This document shows positions 36,555 to 45,099 of a DNA stretch of 51,996 nucleotides, piece by piece. The position numbers and the translations under genes are program-made. Below the pieces are notes generated by a model. The model worked only from the letters and a program-made list of their open reading frames with translations, made no database searches and was not told the origin of the DNA. Location of the stretch: NCBI GenBank assembly GCA_015478645.1, contig JADMIL010000019.1, forward strand, positions 1 to 51,996, in the 5' to 3' direction. Source of the stretch: Candidatus Binataceae bacterium (GTDB lineage: Bacteria; Desulfobacterota; Binatia; Binatales; Binataceae). Each line of letters starts with the position of its first letter. Position 1 is the stretch's first letter.

Positions 36555-37461
36555 CCCATCCGATTGCCAGGTAGTCGAGCTTGCCGAGCTTCGGCCGCCG
36601 CGTAAATACGTCGCAGTCCACCCGCTCGATCGCGCGCAGAATTGCCAAGCCGCCGCCGGCAAACATCACGAGGTCCCGGCTCAGCCGCCGATCGACCATC
36701 CGGCTCAGCGCCGCGCCCTCCGTCAGCATCGCGCGCGCCACGCCGATTTCGTGGCGCAGGAGCGCGCCCAATGCGGGCGTCATCCGCCCGCCGCCGAGAT
36801 CGGCCGGCGCGACGCCGAACCGCTCAAGATCGCGCCGCGGTACATAAATGCGGCCGATCGCGTAATCCAGCGCGACGTCCTGCCAGAAGTTCGCCAGTTG
36901 CAGTCCACTGCAGATCAGATCGGACAGCCGCTGGCGTTCGCCGTCGCGATAGCCGAACAGGGCGAGCACCAGCCGCCCCACCGGATTCGCCGAGTAGCGC
37001 GCGTAGCCGAGCAGTTCTTCCATCGTCTCGAAGCCGGCGAAATTCACGTCGCTGCGAAACGCCCGCAGGAGGTCCGCAAACGGCTCGCGCGGCAACCCGA
37101 AGCGCCTGATCGTGTCGGCCAGCGCGACGAACACCGGATACCGCGGCGCGCCGGCGTACGCTGCGTCGAGTTCGCGCTCCCATTCGTCAAGCTTGGCGAT
37201 GCTATGGTCGACGTCGGCGAAATCGTCCGCGATGCGCGCGTAGGCGTACAGCGCATGCATCGGCGGGCGCAGCGCGCGCGGCATCAGCCACGACGCCACG
37301 GTAAAGTTTTCGTAATGCGATCGCGCCAGCCGTCCGCAAAACGCGTAGGCCTCCGCCAATGCGACGGCCTCGTCGTCGCGGATCGCCGCGGCGCGCGCCG
37401 CCTCGATCGCCGGCGCGGTACCGATCGCGCCGCCCTGCGGATTTGCGCTGGCAATCTTCAT
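36526..37461 (-). CDS. hpnC: HpnC, hydroxysqualene synthase
   Basis: HpnC converts presqualene diphosphate to hydroxysqualene. It is a paralogue of HpnD with the same fold: the first aspartate site YAYARIADDFADVDHSIAKL and the second QLANFWQDVALDYAIGRIYV with PRRDLERFG. It is 311 residues, starting MKIASANPQGGAIGTAPAIE after a low-complexity N-terminus. It lies 10 bases after dxr. Assignment as C rather than D rests on operon order and on the typical N-terminal RSHYENFTVASWLMPRALR stretch. Confidence 0.93.
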   Translation of the reverse strand: MKIASANPQGGAIGTAPAIEAARAAAIRDDEAVALAEAYAFCGRLARSHYENFTVASWLMPRALRPPMHALYAYARIADDFADVDHSIAKLDEWERELDAAYAGAPRYPVFVALADTIRRFGLPREPFADLLRAFRSDVNFAGFETMEELLGYARYSANPVGRLVLALFGYRDGERQRLSDLICSGLQLANFWQDVALDYAIGRIYVPRRDLERFGVAPADLGGGRMTPALGALLRHEIGVARAMLTEGAALSRMVDRRLSRDLVMFAGGGLAILRAIERVDCDVFTRRPKLGKLDYLAIGWDAFCGRLSH

Positions 37462-37471
37462 CGCCGATCCG

Positions 37472-38647
37472 TTACGCGCCTGCCGCCACGCGTTCGGCCC
37501 CGATCAGTTCGCGCGCCGCTGCCCGCGCCCATCCGTCGGTCTCGATCAGATCCTCGAGCGATTGCGCGGGCGCGTTGTCGTGCCGCTCCATCACGGTCTC
37601 AAGATGCCGCGGCAGGTCGACGAAGCGCATCCGCCCGGCCAGAAATCCCGCCACCAGTTCCTCATTCGCCGCATTGAGGCAAGCCGCCATCGTGCCGCCC
37701 GCGCGCAGCGCCTCGTAGGCCAGCCTGAGGCACGGAAAGCGCGTGAAGTCCGGCTCCTCGAAGGTCAGCCGCGCACAATCCACCAGCGACAGCGGCCTCA
37801 GATGCGCCATCGGCAGCCGCTCCGGATAGGCCAGCGCGAACGCCACCGGGATCGCCATGTCGGGTATCGCCATCTCTGCGATCACCGACCCGTCGACCAT
37901 CTCGACCATCGAATGAATCACGCTCTGCGGATGCACCACGACGCTGATCTTTTCCGCCGGCAGCCCGAACAGCCAGCGCGCCTCGATCACTTCGAGCCCC
38001 TTGTTCATCAGCGTGGCCGAATCGATCGTGATCTTATTGCCCATCCGCCAGGTCGGATGATTGAGCGCGTCCGCGATCGTAATCGCGCCAAAGCGATCGG
38101 CCGGCCAGGTGCGAAACGGCCCGCCCGACGCGGTCAGGATTACCCGCTTGATGGTCGCCGGCGGTCGCCCGTCAATACATTGAAAGACCGCGTTGTGCTC
38201 GCTGTCGACCGGCAGCAGGCGCACGCCATGCTCGCGCACCGCGCGCGTCACCACCTCGCCGGCGATCACCAGCACTTCCTTGTTGGCAAACGCGATATCC
38301 TTGCCCGCCTTGATCGCCGCCAATGTCGGCCTAAGCCCGAGCGCGCCGACCAGCGCCGACATCACCAGCGTCGCCGCCGGATGGGTCGCGACGGCGATCG
38401 CACCCTCGTCGCCATGCATGATCGCGGGCGCCAGCGGGCGAATCCGATCGCCCAGTTCGCGCGCCAGTTCCGCCGTCGCCACCGAGACCAGTTCGGGCGC
38501 GAAGCGGCGCACCTGTGCGGCGAACAATTCGAGGTTGCGCCCCGCGGCCATCGCCACCACGCGGAAGCGATCGCGGAAACGATCGACCACGTCGAGCGTG
38601 GTCACCCCGACCGATCCGGTGGAGCCGAGAATCGCGATCGCTTTCAT
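37472..38647 (-). CDS. dxr: 1-deoxy-D-xylulose 5-phosphate reductoisomerase
   Basis: Dxr makes 2-C-methyl-D-erythritol 4-phosphate, the committed step of the MEP route to IPP and DMAPP. The 391-residue protein has the NADPH motif MKAIAILGSTGSVGVTTLDV, DIAFANKEVLVIAGEVVTRA, the metal site LPVDSEHNAVFQCIDGRPPA, TASGGPFRTWP, and HPTWRMGNKITIDSATLMNK. All key residues are present. Here it sits between shc and hpnC with gaps of 16 and 10 bases, instead of next to rseP/uppS as in many genomes, so precursor supply and hopanoid synthesis are on one transcript. Confidence 0.97.
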   Translation of the reverse strand: MKAIAILGSTGSVGVTTLDVVDRFRDRFRVVAMAAGRNLELFAAQVRRFAPELVSVATAELARELGDRIRPLAPAIMHGDEGAIAVATHPAATLVMSALVGALGLRPTLAAIKAGKDIAFANKEVLVIAGEVVTRAVREHGVRLLPVDSEHNAVFQCIDGRPPATIKRVILTASGGPFRTWPADRFGAITIADALNHPTWRMGNKITIDSATLMNKGLEVIEARWLFGLPAEKISVVVHPQSVIHSMVEMVDGSVIAEMAIPDMAIPVAFALAYPERLPMAHLRPLSLVDCARLTFEEPDFTRFPCLRLAYEALRAGGTMAACLNAANEELVAGFLAGRMRFVDLPRHLETVMERHDNAPAQSLEDLIETDGWARAAARELIGAERVAAGA

Positions 38648-38663
38648 GACTTGTCGTGCGCCG

Positions 38664-40637
38664 TCAGCGCGTGGCCAACTCCGCCATCCGCCGCCGAATC
38701 CGTCCCAGCGCCATCAGGGGAAAGTAATGCGCATACATATTGTAGCGCAGGTAGAAATGATTCGGGAACCCGGTGCCGGTATATTCCAGGTCTTCCCACC
38801 GGCCCTCCGCGTTCTGCCGCTCGAACAGCCAGGTCATCCCGCGCGTCATCTGATCGCTTATCTGGTCCTCGCCCGCGACCAGTCCAATCAGCGCCCACGC
38901 GGTCTGCGACGGCGTGCTCGCGCCGCTGCCCTTGAACGCCGGATCCTTGTCCGCAAGGCAGCTTTCGCCCCACCCGCCATCCTCGTTTTGTACCGATTTG
39001 AACCACGCCACCGCGCGCCCGATCCACGGTTCGCTCACCTCCACGCCGATCGCGCGCAGGCCCGACAGCGCCGAGAACGTCCCGTAAATGTAGCTCACGC
39101 CCCAGCGCCCCCACCACGATCCATCCGCCTCCTGATCGCGCTTGAGCCACGCGATCGCCCGGCGCGCCACCGGATGATCCGCACGATAGCCAACCGCGGC
39201 CATCATTTCGAGCACCCGTCCCGTCAGATCGGCGCAGGTCGGATCGGTCGCCGCCTCGACGTCGGCGAACGGCGCCTGGTTGATCCACTCGGAGGTGTTG
39301 TCGGCGTCGAATGCGCTGAACCCGCCATCTTTCGATTGCATCCCCATGACCCAGTTGGCGCCCACTTTGATCGCGCGCTCGCGCGCCGCCGCGTCATCAT
39401 GCGCCGCTTCGGCCAGCACCATCAGGATTACCGCCGAGTCGTCGACGTCGGGAAACCAATCGTTGTAAAACTCAAACGCCCATCCGCCCGGCTCGAGCTC
39501 GGGCCGCTTCACCGACCAGTCGCCCTTCTTGAATATCTGATGATCGATTAGCCATTTCGCCGCGCCGCGCAGCGCCGGATCGTCGCCTGGCAGGCCTGAG
39601 TCGATCAGCGCCTTGGCCGCCAGCGCGGTGTCCCAGTTGGGCGACACGCACGGCTGATAGATGATCGAATCGCCCTGCTCCCAGATCAGCTCGCGCGCCG
39701 CCGTCAGCGCCTTGGCGATCACCGGATGGTCGTTGCGGTAGCCGAGCCCCTTCAGCGCCATCGCGCTCAGCAGGTAGCACGGCTGGATTCCGCCCCACGA
39801 CCCGTTGGCGTCCTGATGTTCGAGGAGCCAGTTTTCCGCATGGCGCAGCGCGCGCGCGCGCAGCCCTTTCAGATGATGCCGATCGTAAAACCGCAGTGCA
39901 TGGTCGGCGCCGATCAGTGCGTTGCGCAGCGAGAGCGTCCGCGCGCCGCGCAGCATCTTGAATTTCGTAAAATGGGGCGGCTGGATATAGAGCTCCAGCA
40001 CGCCGTCCTGCCACGGAATCTCGCGCACCGGACGCTTGGCCTCAAGCACCATCGTGGCGAACAGCGTGCCGCGCGCCCACGACGAAAGCTCGTACATATT
40101 GACCGGAAACCAGTTGGGCAGCAGCCCGATCTCGACCGGCAGCGACGGCGCCGCATCCCACGTCACCTGGTTCATCGTCGCCAGATAGACCCGCGCGAGC
40201 GTGCCCGCATTGACGATTCCGCCGCGCGCCAGGATCCACCGCCGCGCCTGCATCATCGGCTCGTCGCCCGCGCGCATCCCGGTCAGCTTCAGCGCGAAGT
40301 AGGCTTCGATTGAGGTCGACAGATGGCCCTCGCCACCCGGAAACAGCGTCCAGCTACCGTCGCCCTGCTGAGTATCGATCAGCAGCTTCTTGAGCTTGGC
40401 CTCGGTCGGCGCGTCGAGTTCGGCCTCCATGAAGCGATGGAAAATGATCGCCTCCGCGTTCATCTCGGCGTTGGCTTCGAGCGCCGCCTGCCAGTAGCCC
40501 TCGGGATGCTGCTGCTGGAGCAGCGCGCGCTGGGCTTCGGCGATCGTGAAATCGAGCCGCGCGGCAAATTCGTCGCGCGCGGGCGCCACGCTGATTGCCG
40601 GCGAACCGTCAGTTGTCATCGGTGCAGGTTGGTCCAT
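38664..40637 (-). CDS. shc: Squalene-hopene cyclase
   Basis: This class II triterpene cyclase folds squalene to hopene or hopanol on the membrane face. The 657-residue protein has the catalytic DxDD motif as FPDVDDSAVILMV (around residues 399-402 of the longer frame), several QW repeats (QGDGSWTLFPGG, QDANGSWGGIQPC, QSKDGGFSAFDADN, QEADGSWWGRWGVSYIYG, QNEDGGWGESCLADKDPA), and the usual GTGFPNHFYLRYNMY ending. ATG 40637 and GTG 40643 are both possible starts. It is separated from the dehydrogenase gene upstream by about 110 bases and from dxr by 16. All expected family features are present. Confidence 0.97.
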   Translation of the reverse strand: MDQPAPMTTDGSPAISVAPARDEFAARLDFTIAEAQRALLQQQHPEGYWQAALEANAEMNAEAIIFHRFMEAELDAPTEAKLKKLLIDTQQGDGSWTLFPGGEGHLSTSIEAYFALKLTGMRAGDEPMMQARRWILARGGIVNAGTLARVYLATMNQVTWDAAPSLPVEIGLLPNWFPVNMYELSSWARGTLFATMVLEAKRPVREIPWQDGVLELYIQPPHFTKFKMLRGARTLSLRNALIGADHALRFYDRHHLKGLRARALRHAENWLLEHQDANGSWGGIQPCYLLSAMALKGLGYRNDHPVIAKALTAARELIWEQGDSIIYQPCVSPNWDTALAAKALIDSGLPGDDPALRGAAKWLIDHQIFKKGDWSVKRPELEPGGWAFEFYNDWFPDVDDSAVILMVLAEAAHDDAAARERAIKVGANWVMGMQSKDGGFSAFDADNTSEWINQAPFADVEAATDPTCADLTGRVLEMMAAVGYRADHPVARRAIAWLKRDQEADGSWWGRWGVSYIYGTFSALSGLRAIGVEVSEPWIGRAVAWFKSVQNEDGGWGESCLADKDPAFKGSGASTPSQTAWALIGLVAGEDQISDQMTRGMTWLFERQNAEGRWEDLEYTGTGFPNHFYLRYNMYAHYFPLMALGRIRRRMAELATR

Positions 40638-40752
40638 AAACACAAATCCGTCCGTTATTCCTCAACTACTCCGCAGCCCGGCGCGGCGGGCGCGGCCCGC
40701 ATCGCCAGCGCGGCCATCCCCGCCCGGCCGCGGTCGGCGCGCTCGCGACGCC

Positions 40753-41874
40753 TCACGGGATTACCGCGCACTTGAGCACGGCACTCCGTTCGAGCAATGC
40801 AAAAACGTCGGCTAATTCGCTGAGCCGCCGGCGCGCGTTGATAATCCGCCCCGCGCCGAGCCCGCCGCCGCACAACAGTTCGTAGGCCTCGCGCACGTCG
40901 CGCGGCCGGAAATGAAACGGCGCCAGCAGGGTCAGGTTATCGTAATGCATCCGGCGTGTATCGACGCTGATCGCGGTGCCTACCGCGCATCCGCCGAAGA
41001 ACACCACTCGCCCGCCGCGCCGCACGCGCGCAAAGGCCTCCTGCCAGCCGTCCACCTGCCCGGTGCATTCGATCACCAGGTCGGGTCCGTGGCCGCCATT
41101 GAGCGACGCCACCGCGCCGGCCGCGTCGGTCTGCGTGACGTCGATCACGCGGTCGGCGCCGAGCTCGCCGGCCCAGCCCAGGCGGCTCGCGCCGCGTCCC
41201 GCGACCACCACTTCGCGCACGCCCGCGGCCCGGAGCGCGAGCATCTGCAGCAAGCCAAATGGACCCGCGCCAACAATCAGCACGGTCTCGGATTTCTCCG
41301 CCCGCGCCAGCGCCTGCGCATGGACCACGCAGGCCAGCGGCTCGAGCAGCGCCGCCTCTTCAAACGGCAGCGCGGCCGGCTTGCGAAAAGTGTTGCGCGC
41401 GACCACGTGCGGCGGAATCAAAATGTAATCCGCATACCCGCCCATCACCATCAGCTCCATCGCCTGCGCGCAGAGATTCTCCTGCCCGCGATCGCAATAG
41501 AAGCACGCGCCGCACGGCGCCGTCGGCGCCGCCATCAGCTCGTCGCCCTCCCGGAACTGTGCGACGCCCGCGCCCACCTCGGCGGCCACGCCGGCAAACT
41601 CATGGCCGAACGGCGCCGGCAGCTTCCACATCGGATGGCCCCGGCGATAGGCCTTCAAATCGGTGCCGCAACTCAGCGCGCACCTGATTTCGAGCAGGAT
41701 CGCGCCCGGTCCCGGATGCGGCGGAATGAACTCGCGCAACTCGAGGCGCCCCGGCTCGACCAGCATCGCCTGGCGCGGAGGCCCCGACGCGCGATCGTGC
41801 GAATGCGGCGCGGCGCCGGCGGCATGCGGCGCGGACGACGGAAGCGCCGCGCTCGTGACCCGTTCGTCGCTCAC
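40753..41874 (-). CDS. Zinc-dependent medium-chain alcohol dehydrogenase in the hopanoid operon
   Basis: This 373-residue MDR enzyme oxidises an alcohol or reduces an aldehyde with NAD(P). The catalytic zinc ligands are in CALSCGTDLKAYRRG and FGHEFAGVAAEVG, the structural zinc lobe is CGACFYCDRGQENLC, and the dinucleotide motif is VLIVGAGPFGLLQMLALRAA. A 35-residue Ala/Pro-rich N-terminus precedes the catalytic domain. Its ATG overlaps the prenyl synthase stop by four bases (41871-41874), so it belongs to the hopanoid operon between ispA and shc. It is not one of the named hpn proteins. A reductase for the ribose (aldehyde) form of the hopanoid side chain would fit, but a sorbitol/threonine-type dehydrogenase role cannot be excluded. 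Confidence 0.87.
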   Translation of the reverse strand: MSDERVTSAALPSSAPHAAGAAPHSHDRASGPPRQAMLVEPGRLELREFIPPHPGPGAILLEIRCALSCGTDLKAYRRGHPMWKLPAPFGHEFAGVAAEVGAGVAQFREGDELMAAPTAPCGACFYCDRGQENLCAQAMELMVMGGYADYILIPPHVVARNTFRKPAALPFEEAALLEPLACVVHAQALARAEKSETVLIVGAGPFGLLQMLALRAAGVREVVVAGRGASRLGWAGELGADRVIDVTQTDAAGAVASLNGGHGPDLVIECTGQVDGWQEAFARVRRGGRVVFFGGCAVGTAISVDTRRMHYDNLTLLAPFHFRPRDVREAYELLCGGGLGAGRIINARRRLSELADVFALLERSAVLKCAVIP

Positions 41875-42839
41875 AATTTGCGCTCCACCGCGTACGCCGC
41901 GAGCAGCCGAAGCGGTGCTGCGCGATCGTCGAAGGCGCCCAGGGCGCGCTCGGCTTTGCCGGCCAGCTCGCGCGCCAGATCGCGCGAACGCTCGACCCCG
42001 AGCAGCGCCGGATAGGTCGCCTTGCCGCGCGCCTGGTCCTTGTTGGTGCGCTTGCCCAGATCCTCCGCCGACGACTCGACGTCGAGCAGGTCGTCGATCA
42101 CCTGGAAGGCCAGGCCCAGCGCCGCGCCGTATGCGCCGAGCGCCGTCAATTCTTCCGGTGACCCGCCACCCAGGCGCGCGCCACCACGGACCGCGGCGAC
42201 AAACAGCGCACCGGTCTTGCGGCGATGCAGCTCTTCAAGCTCCGCCAAACGCAGGTCGCGGCCTTCGCCCAGGAGATCGATCACCTGTCCGCCGACCATC
42301 CCGGCCGAACCCGCCGCGTCGGCCAGCTCCGCGATCGTCTCGAGCAACGCCTCGGGTGCGCTATGCGCCGCGCCGCTTTGCGCCGCCGCCTGCGCGAGCA
42401 CCTTGAACGCGTCGGTCAGCAGCCCGTCGCCGGCCAGCGTCGCGATCGCCTCGCCATACACCTTATGGTTGGTCGGACGGCCGCGGCGCAGATCGTCGTC
42501 GTCCATGCACGGCAGATCGTCATGCACCAGCGAGTAGGTGTGAATCATCTCGATCGCGCAGGCGAAGCTCATTGCCACGTCGATCGCGCCACCGACCGCT
42601 TCGCACGCCGCGAGCGCCAGGACCGGACGCAGGCGCTTGCCGCCGGCCAGCAGGCTGTAGCGCATCGCCTCGAGCAGGCGGCTCGCCGGTCCATGCGCAT
42701 CGGCCACCCGGTCGGCCAGCGCCTGCTCGACCAGCGCAGCGCGCTGCCGCAAGTAAAGCTCGAAATCGAATTCACGATCGGCGGACTCGCCGGTCATTTC
42801 GACGGCCGTGATCGCTTCAATGGGTTTGACGTCCCGCAT
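41871..42839 (-). CDS. ispA: Polyprenyl diphosphate synthase, probably farnesyl diphosphate synthase
   Basis: This trans-prenyl transferase builds FPP (or GGPP) from IPP and DMAPP. The first aspartate-rich motif is LVHDDLPCMDDDDLRRGRPT with the DDxxxxD pattern of bacterial FPP/GGPP synthases, the second is FQVIDDLLDVESSAEDLGKR, and KTGALFVAAVRGGARLGG is also conserved. Starting at 42839 it is 322 residues; a later ATG at 42797 would also serve. Chain length cannot be read with certainty; FPP is expected because HpnD needs it and the genes are adjacent. It follows hpnH across 242 bases and overlaps the dehydrogenase by four. Confidence 0.92.
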   Translation of the reverse strand: MRDVKPIEAITAVEMTGESADREFDFELYLRQRAALVEQALADRVADAHGPASRLLEAMRYSLLAGGKRLRPVLALAACEAVGGAIDVAMSFACAIEMIHTYSLVHDDLPCMDDDDLRRGRPTNHKVYGEAIATLAGDGLLTDAFKVLAQAAAQSGAAHSAPEALLETIAELADAAGSAGMVGGQVIDLLGEGRDLRLAELEELHRRKTGALFVAAVRGGARLGGGSPEELTALGAYGAALGLAFQVIDDLLDVESSAEDLGKRTNKDQARGKATYPALLGVERSRDLARELAGKAERALGAFDDRAAPLRLLAAYAVERKL

Positions 42840-43081
42840 CGGCTGCTTTCCCAAATCGGACTGCAAGAACAATCGCGATGAATCGTTAGACGGCGAACGC
42901 CCAAACCGCGCGCGCCGCGGCTAGCGCGCAGGCGCACCGCCGTCAGATGAGCGCGATGCCCTCGCGCGCGACGCGGTGAGTTTTTGCCGCGCATCCGCGC
43001 TCGCCACCCGGATCGGATTGGCGCGCGCCGCCACGAGAGCCGCCCGCATCCGTCGCGCACCCGATCATGCCACCCGAGGCC

Positions 43082-44086
43082 TCACGCCACGTAATGCCGC
43101 ACCATCCGCCACGAGTCCTTCAGATTCTTGCCGAAGTCCATCGCCACCGTGCCCTCGAAGCCCGAATGGAGCTTGCAGTCGCGGCACCGCACGTCCTGCT
43201 TGGTGCGGTAGTACTCCCAGTCGGTCGCCTGATGGAGTTCGGCGAAACTCTTGTAATGGCCGTTGGTGATCAGGTAGCAGGGTCCCTTCCAGCCACGCGG
43301 ATTGCGCGTCACGGTGGTCCACGGACTGCACAGCAGGTCGCGCTCGCCGACCAGGTAGTCGAGGTAAATCGGCGTGTTGATAATCTTGTAATCGTCGGCC
43401 AGCTTGCGCACGCGCTGGAACTTGAGCGGCATCTCTTCCTTGGTCAGATAGAGATCGTCGTTGGTCAGCACCTGGTAATGGTACCCCGGCGTCACCAGCA
43501 TCCCGTCGACCCCCAGGCCGCCCAGAAACTTGATCAGCTCCTCGACCTCTTCCGCGTCAGTCTCGCGGAACACCGTCGAGTTGGTCTGCACGCGATAGCC
43601 TTTTTCCTTGAGCAACTTGATCATCCGCACGACGGTGTCGAAATGGCCGTCGCGCGCCAGGATCCGATCGTTGGTCTCGCGCATCCCGTCGATATGCAGA
43701 TTGAAGCTCAGATACGGGCTCGCCGCGACCTGCTTGATAAAGCGCTCGACCAGAATCGCATTGGTGCAGATCATCACGTGGCGCTTTTGCTCTTCGATCA
43801 GCCGCTTGGTCAGCGGCACGATATGCTTGTACATCAGCGGTTCGCCGCCGCAGATCGAGACGATCGGCGCGTCGGCTTCGGCAGCCGCACCGACCGCGTC
43901 TTCGAGCGGCATCTGGTCGCGGATGGTGTCCTTGTACTCGACTATCCGGCCGCATCCGATACAGGCCAGATTGCATGCGTGCAGCGGTTCAAGCATCAGC
44001 ACCAGCGGGAAATATTTTTCTCCCGCGCGCTTCTTGCGGCCCATGTAGCGACCCAGGTCGAGCATCTGTTTCAAAGGCACGCGCAT
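43082..44086 (-). CDS. hpnH: HpnH, radical SAM adenosylhopane synthase
   Basis: HpnH adds the 5'-deoxyadenosyl group to diploptene, making adenosylhopane, the first C35 hopanoid. The radical-SAM cluster motif CNLACIGC (Cys 38, 42 and 45) is intact in LEPLHACNLACIGCGRI, then DAVGAAAEADAPIVSICGGE, a GGE motif, and a C-terminal extension with further cysteines (CRDCKLHSGFEGTVAMDFGK). The 334-residue length and the N-terminal MRVPLKQMLDLGRYMGRKKR are the usual form. GGAGAT stands ten bases before the start. The TetR gene lies 63 bases upstream on the same strand. Confidence 0.96.
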   Translation of the reverse strand: MRVPLKQMLDLGRYMGRKKRAGEKYFPLVLMLEPLHACNLACIGCGRIVEYKDTIRDQMPLEDAVGAAAEADAPIVSICGGEPLMYKHIVPLTKRLIEEQKRHVMICTNAILVERFIKQVAASPYLSFNLHIDGMRETNDRILARDGHFDTVVRMIKLLKEKGYRVQTNSTVFRETDAEEVEELIKFLGGLGVDGMLVTPGYHYQVLTNDDLYLTKEEMPLKFQRVRKLADDYKIINTPIYLDYLVGERDLLCSPWTTVTRNPRGWKGPCYLITNGHYKSFAELHQATDWEYYRTKQDVRCRDCKLHSGFEGTVAMDFGKNLKDSWRMVRHYVA

Positions 44087-44149
44087 CTGATTTCGATCTC
44101 CTGCCAGTCAGCGCGAACGCGGCGCAGCCGGCTAGTCCGCTAAATGTGT

Positions 44150-44833
44150 TTACAACGACGGCGGCAAGCCGACCTGCGGTCCGTCGTGAAAAAGCCACTG
44201 CCGGATCATGCTGACAGCACTCTCGACCTGCACCGCTTGATCGGCGGTAAATAGAAAGCCGATTAACAGTCCGTTGAGCGTCGCGAGCAGCATGTTGGCG
44301 ACCGCCAGCGGCGGAAAATCCCGGATACAAACGAAGTTATTTTGCGCCCGTCCAATCAGATCGACGAGCAGCGTGCGATAGCCGTCGTAAAGCTGCATTA
44401 CCTGGTTGGCCAAGCCGTCCGACGGCCGTTCATCATGGAGCAATTGCGCGACGAAAAACCGAATCGAACCCGCATTGTCGCGCACGAACAGCAGGTACAG
44501 CTCAATCAGGCGGATTATCTGCGCCTTTTCGTCCAGCGCACCCGCCTCTTCGGTAAAATCGATGAAATACGGCTCGAGCAGCCCGCTCAAAACCGCCATG
44601 AACAGATCTTCCTTGGTCTTGAAGTGCCAGAAAATCAGTGCCTTGCTCACGCTGGCGGCTTTGGCGACTTCCGACATGGAGGTCTCGTGGAACCCGCGAT
44701 TGGCAAAAAGCGCAGTGGCCGCCTTCAGAATTTCGTCGCGCGAGTCTTGCGCCCGTAACTCGGCGGAACTCGCGCGCGGTTCGGCGGCGGTGATGCGCGC
44801 ATCAGCGGTAGTCATCTTGATGTCGGCTGGCAT
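44150..44833 (-). CDS. TetR/AcrR family transcriptional regulator
   Basis: This 227-residue DNA-binding repressor has a typical N-terminal helix-turn-helix at about residues 30-80: DEILKAATALFANRGFHETS, MSEVAKAASVSKALIFWHFK and TKEDLFMAVLSG. The C-terminal helical ligand-binding region is variable, so the inducer cannot be read. It is the first gene of the long hopanoid run, 63 bases before hpnH, which suggests control of hopanoid genes or of itself. An 8-base-arm palindrome lies at 44876-44897 between its likely promoter and start. No clear ribosome site; starts at 44833 or 44815 are both possible. Confidence 0.9.
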   Translation of the reverse strand: MPADIKMTTADARITAAEPRASSAELRAQDSRDEILKAATALFANRGFHETSMSEVAKAASVSKALIFWHFKTKEDLFMAVLSGLLEPYFIDFTEEAGALDEKAQIIRLIELYLLFVRDNAGSIRFFVAQLLHDERPSDGLANQVMQLYDGYRTLLVDLIGRAQNNFVCIRDFPPLAVANMLLATLNGLLIGFLFTADQAVQVESAVSMIRQWLFHDGPQVGLPPSL

Positions 44834-44875
44834 TAAAAACGGCCGCGCAGTTATTTCTTTGGGGTACCCGGTCCG

Positions 44876-44897
44876 GCGTGTCTCTCAAAAGACACGC
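44876..44897. promoter_or_regulatory. Inverted repeat upstream of the TetR gene, candidate operator
   Basis: GCGTGTCT and AGACACGC flank a 6-base spacer, a perfect 22-base inverted repeat of the size usually bound by TetR-family dimers. It is 43 bases before the TetR start, downstream of a promoter-like pair at 44978-45005. It could also form an RNA hairpin in the leader. No T-run follows. Confidence 0.45.
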
Positions 44898-44967
44898 GAC
44901 CTGAGCCCAGCCGATCGCTCATCCCCACGATGGCGATCGCTACACCCCAGCTTGCCCTAACCTAGCG

Positions 44968-45012
44968 GTCAATAGGCATCGTAACCGCGCCAATTCTAAA
45001 GTCAATAGGGAT
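44968..45012. repeat. Two 12-base direct repeats 33 bases apart over the promoter
   Basis: GTCAATAGGCAT at 44968-44979 and GTCAATAGGGAT at 45001-45012 differ at one base and are 33 bases apart, about three helical turns. Their position over the proposed TetR/hopanoid promoter suggests a regulator-binding pair. Confidence 0.4.
44978..45005 (-). promoter_or_regulatory. Candidate promoter of the TetR-hopanoid operon
   Basis: On the minus strand TTGACT (45000-45005) is followed after 16 bases by TACGAT (44978-44983); matches are 5/6 and 4/6. Two direct repeats of ATnCCTATTGAC, 33 bases apart, cover the -35 box (45001-45012) and the region at and just below the -10 box (44968-44979). Confidence 0.4.
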
Positions 45013-45099
45013 GTGGACAGATCACCTGTGTCGCGCGATCGCGCGCGCGCCAGGCAGTCGTCGCCAGTATCCGCTACATAATGTGTGACTGATGGTGAA

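Noticed and set aside
43082-44086. hpnH as an ordinary radical SAM SPASM protein
   Set aside because: The whole N-terminus, CNLACIGC placement and neighbours match HpnH.
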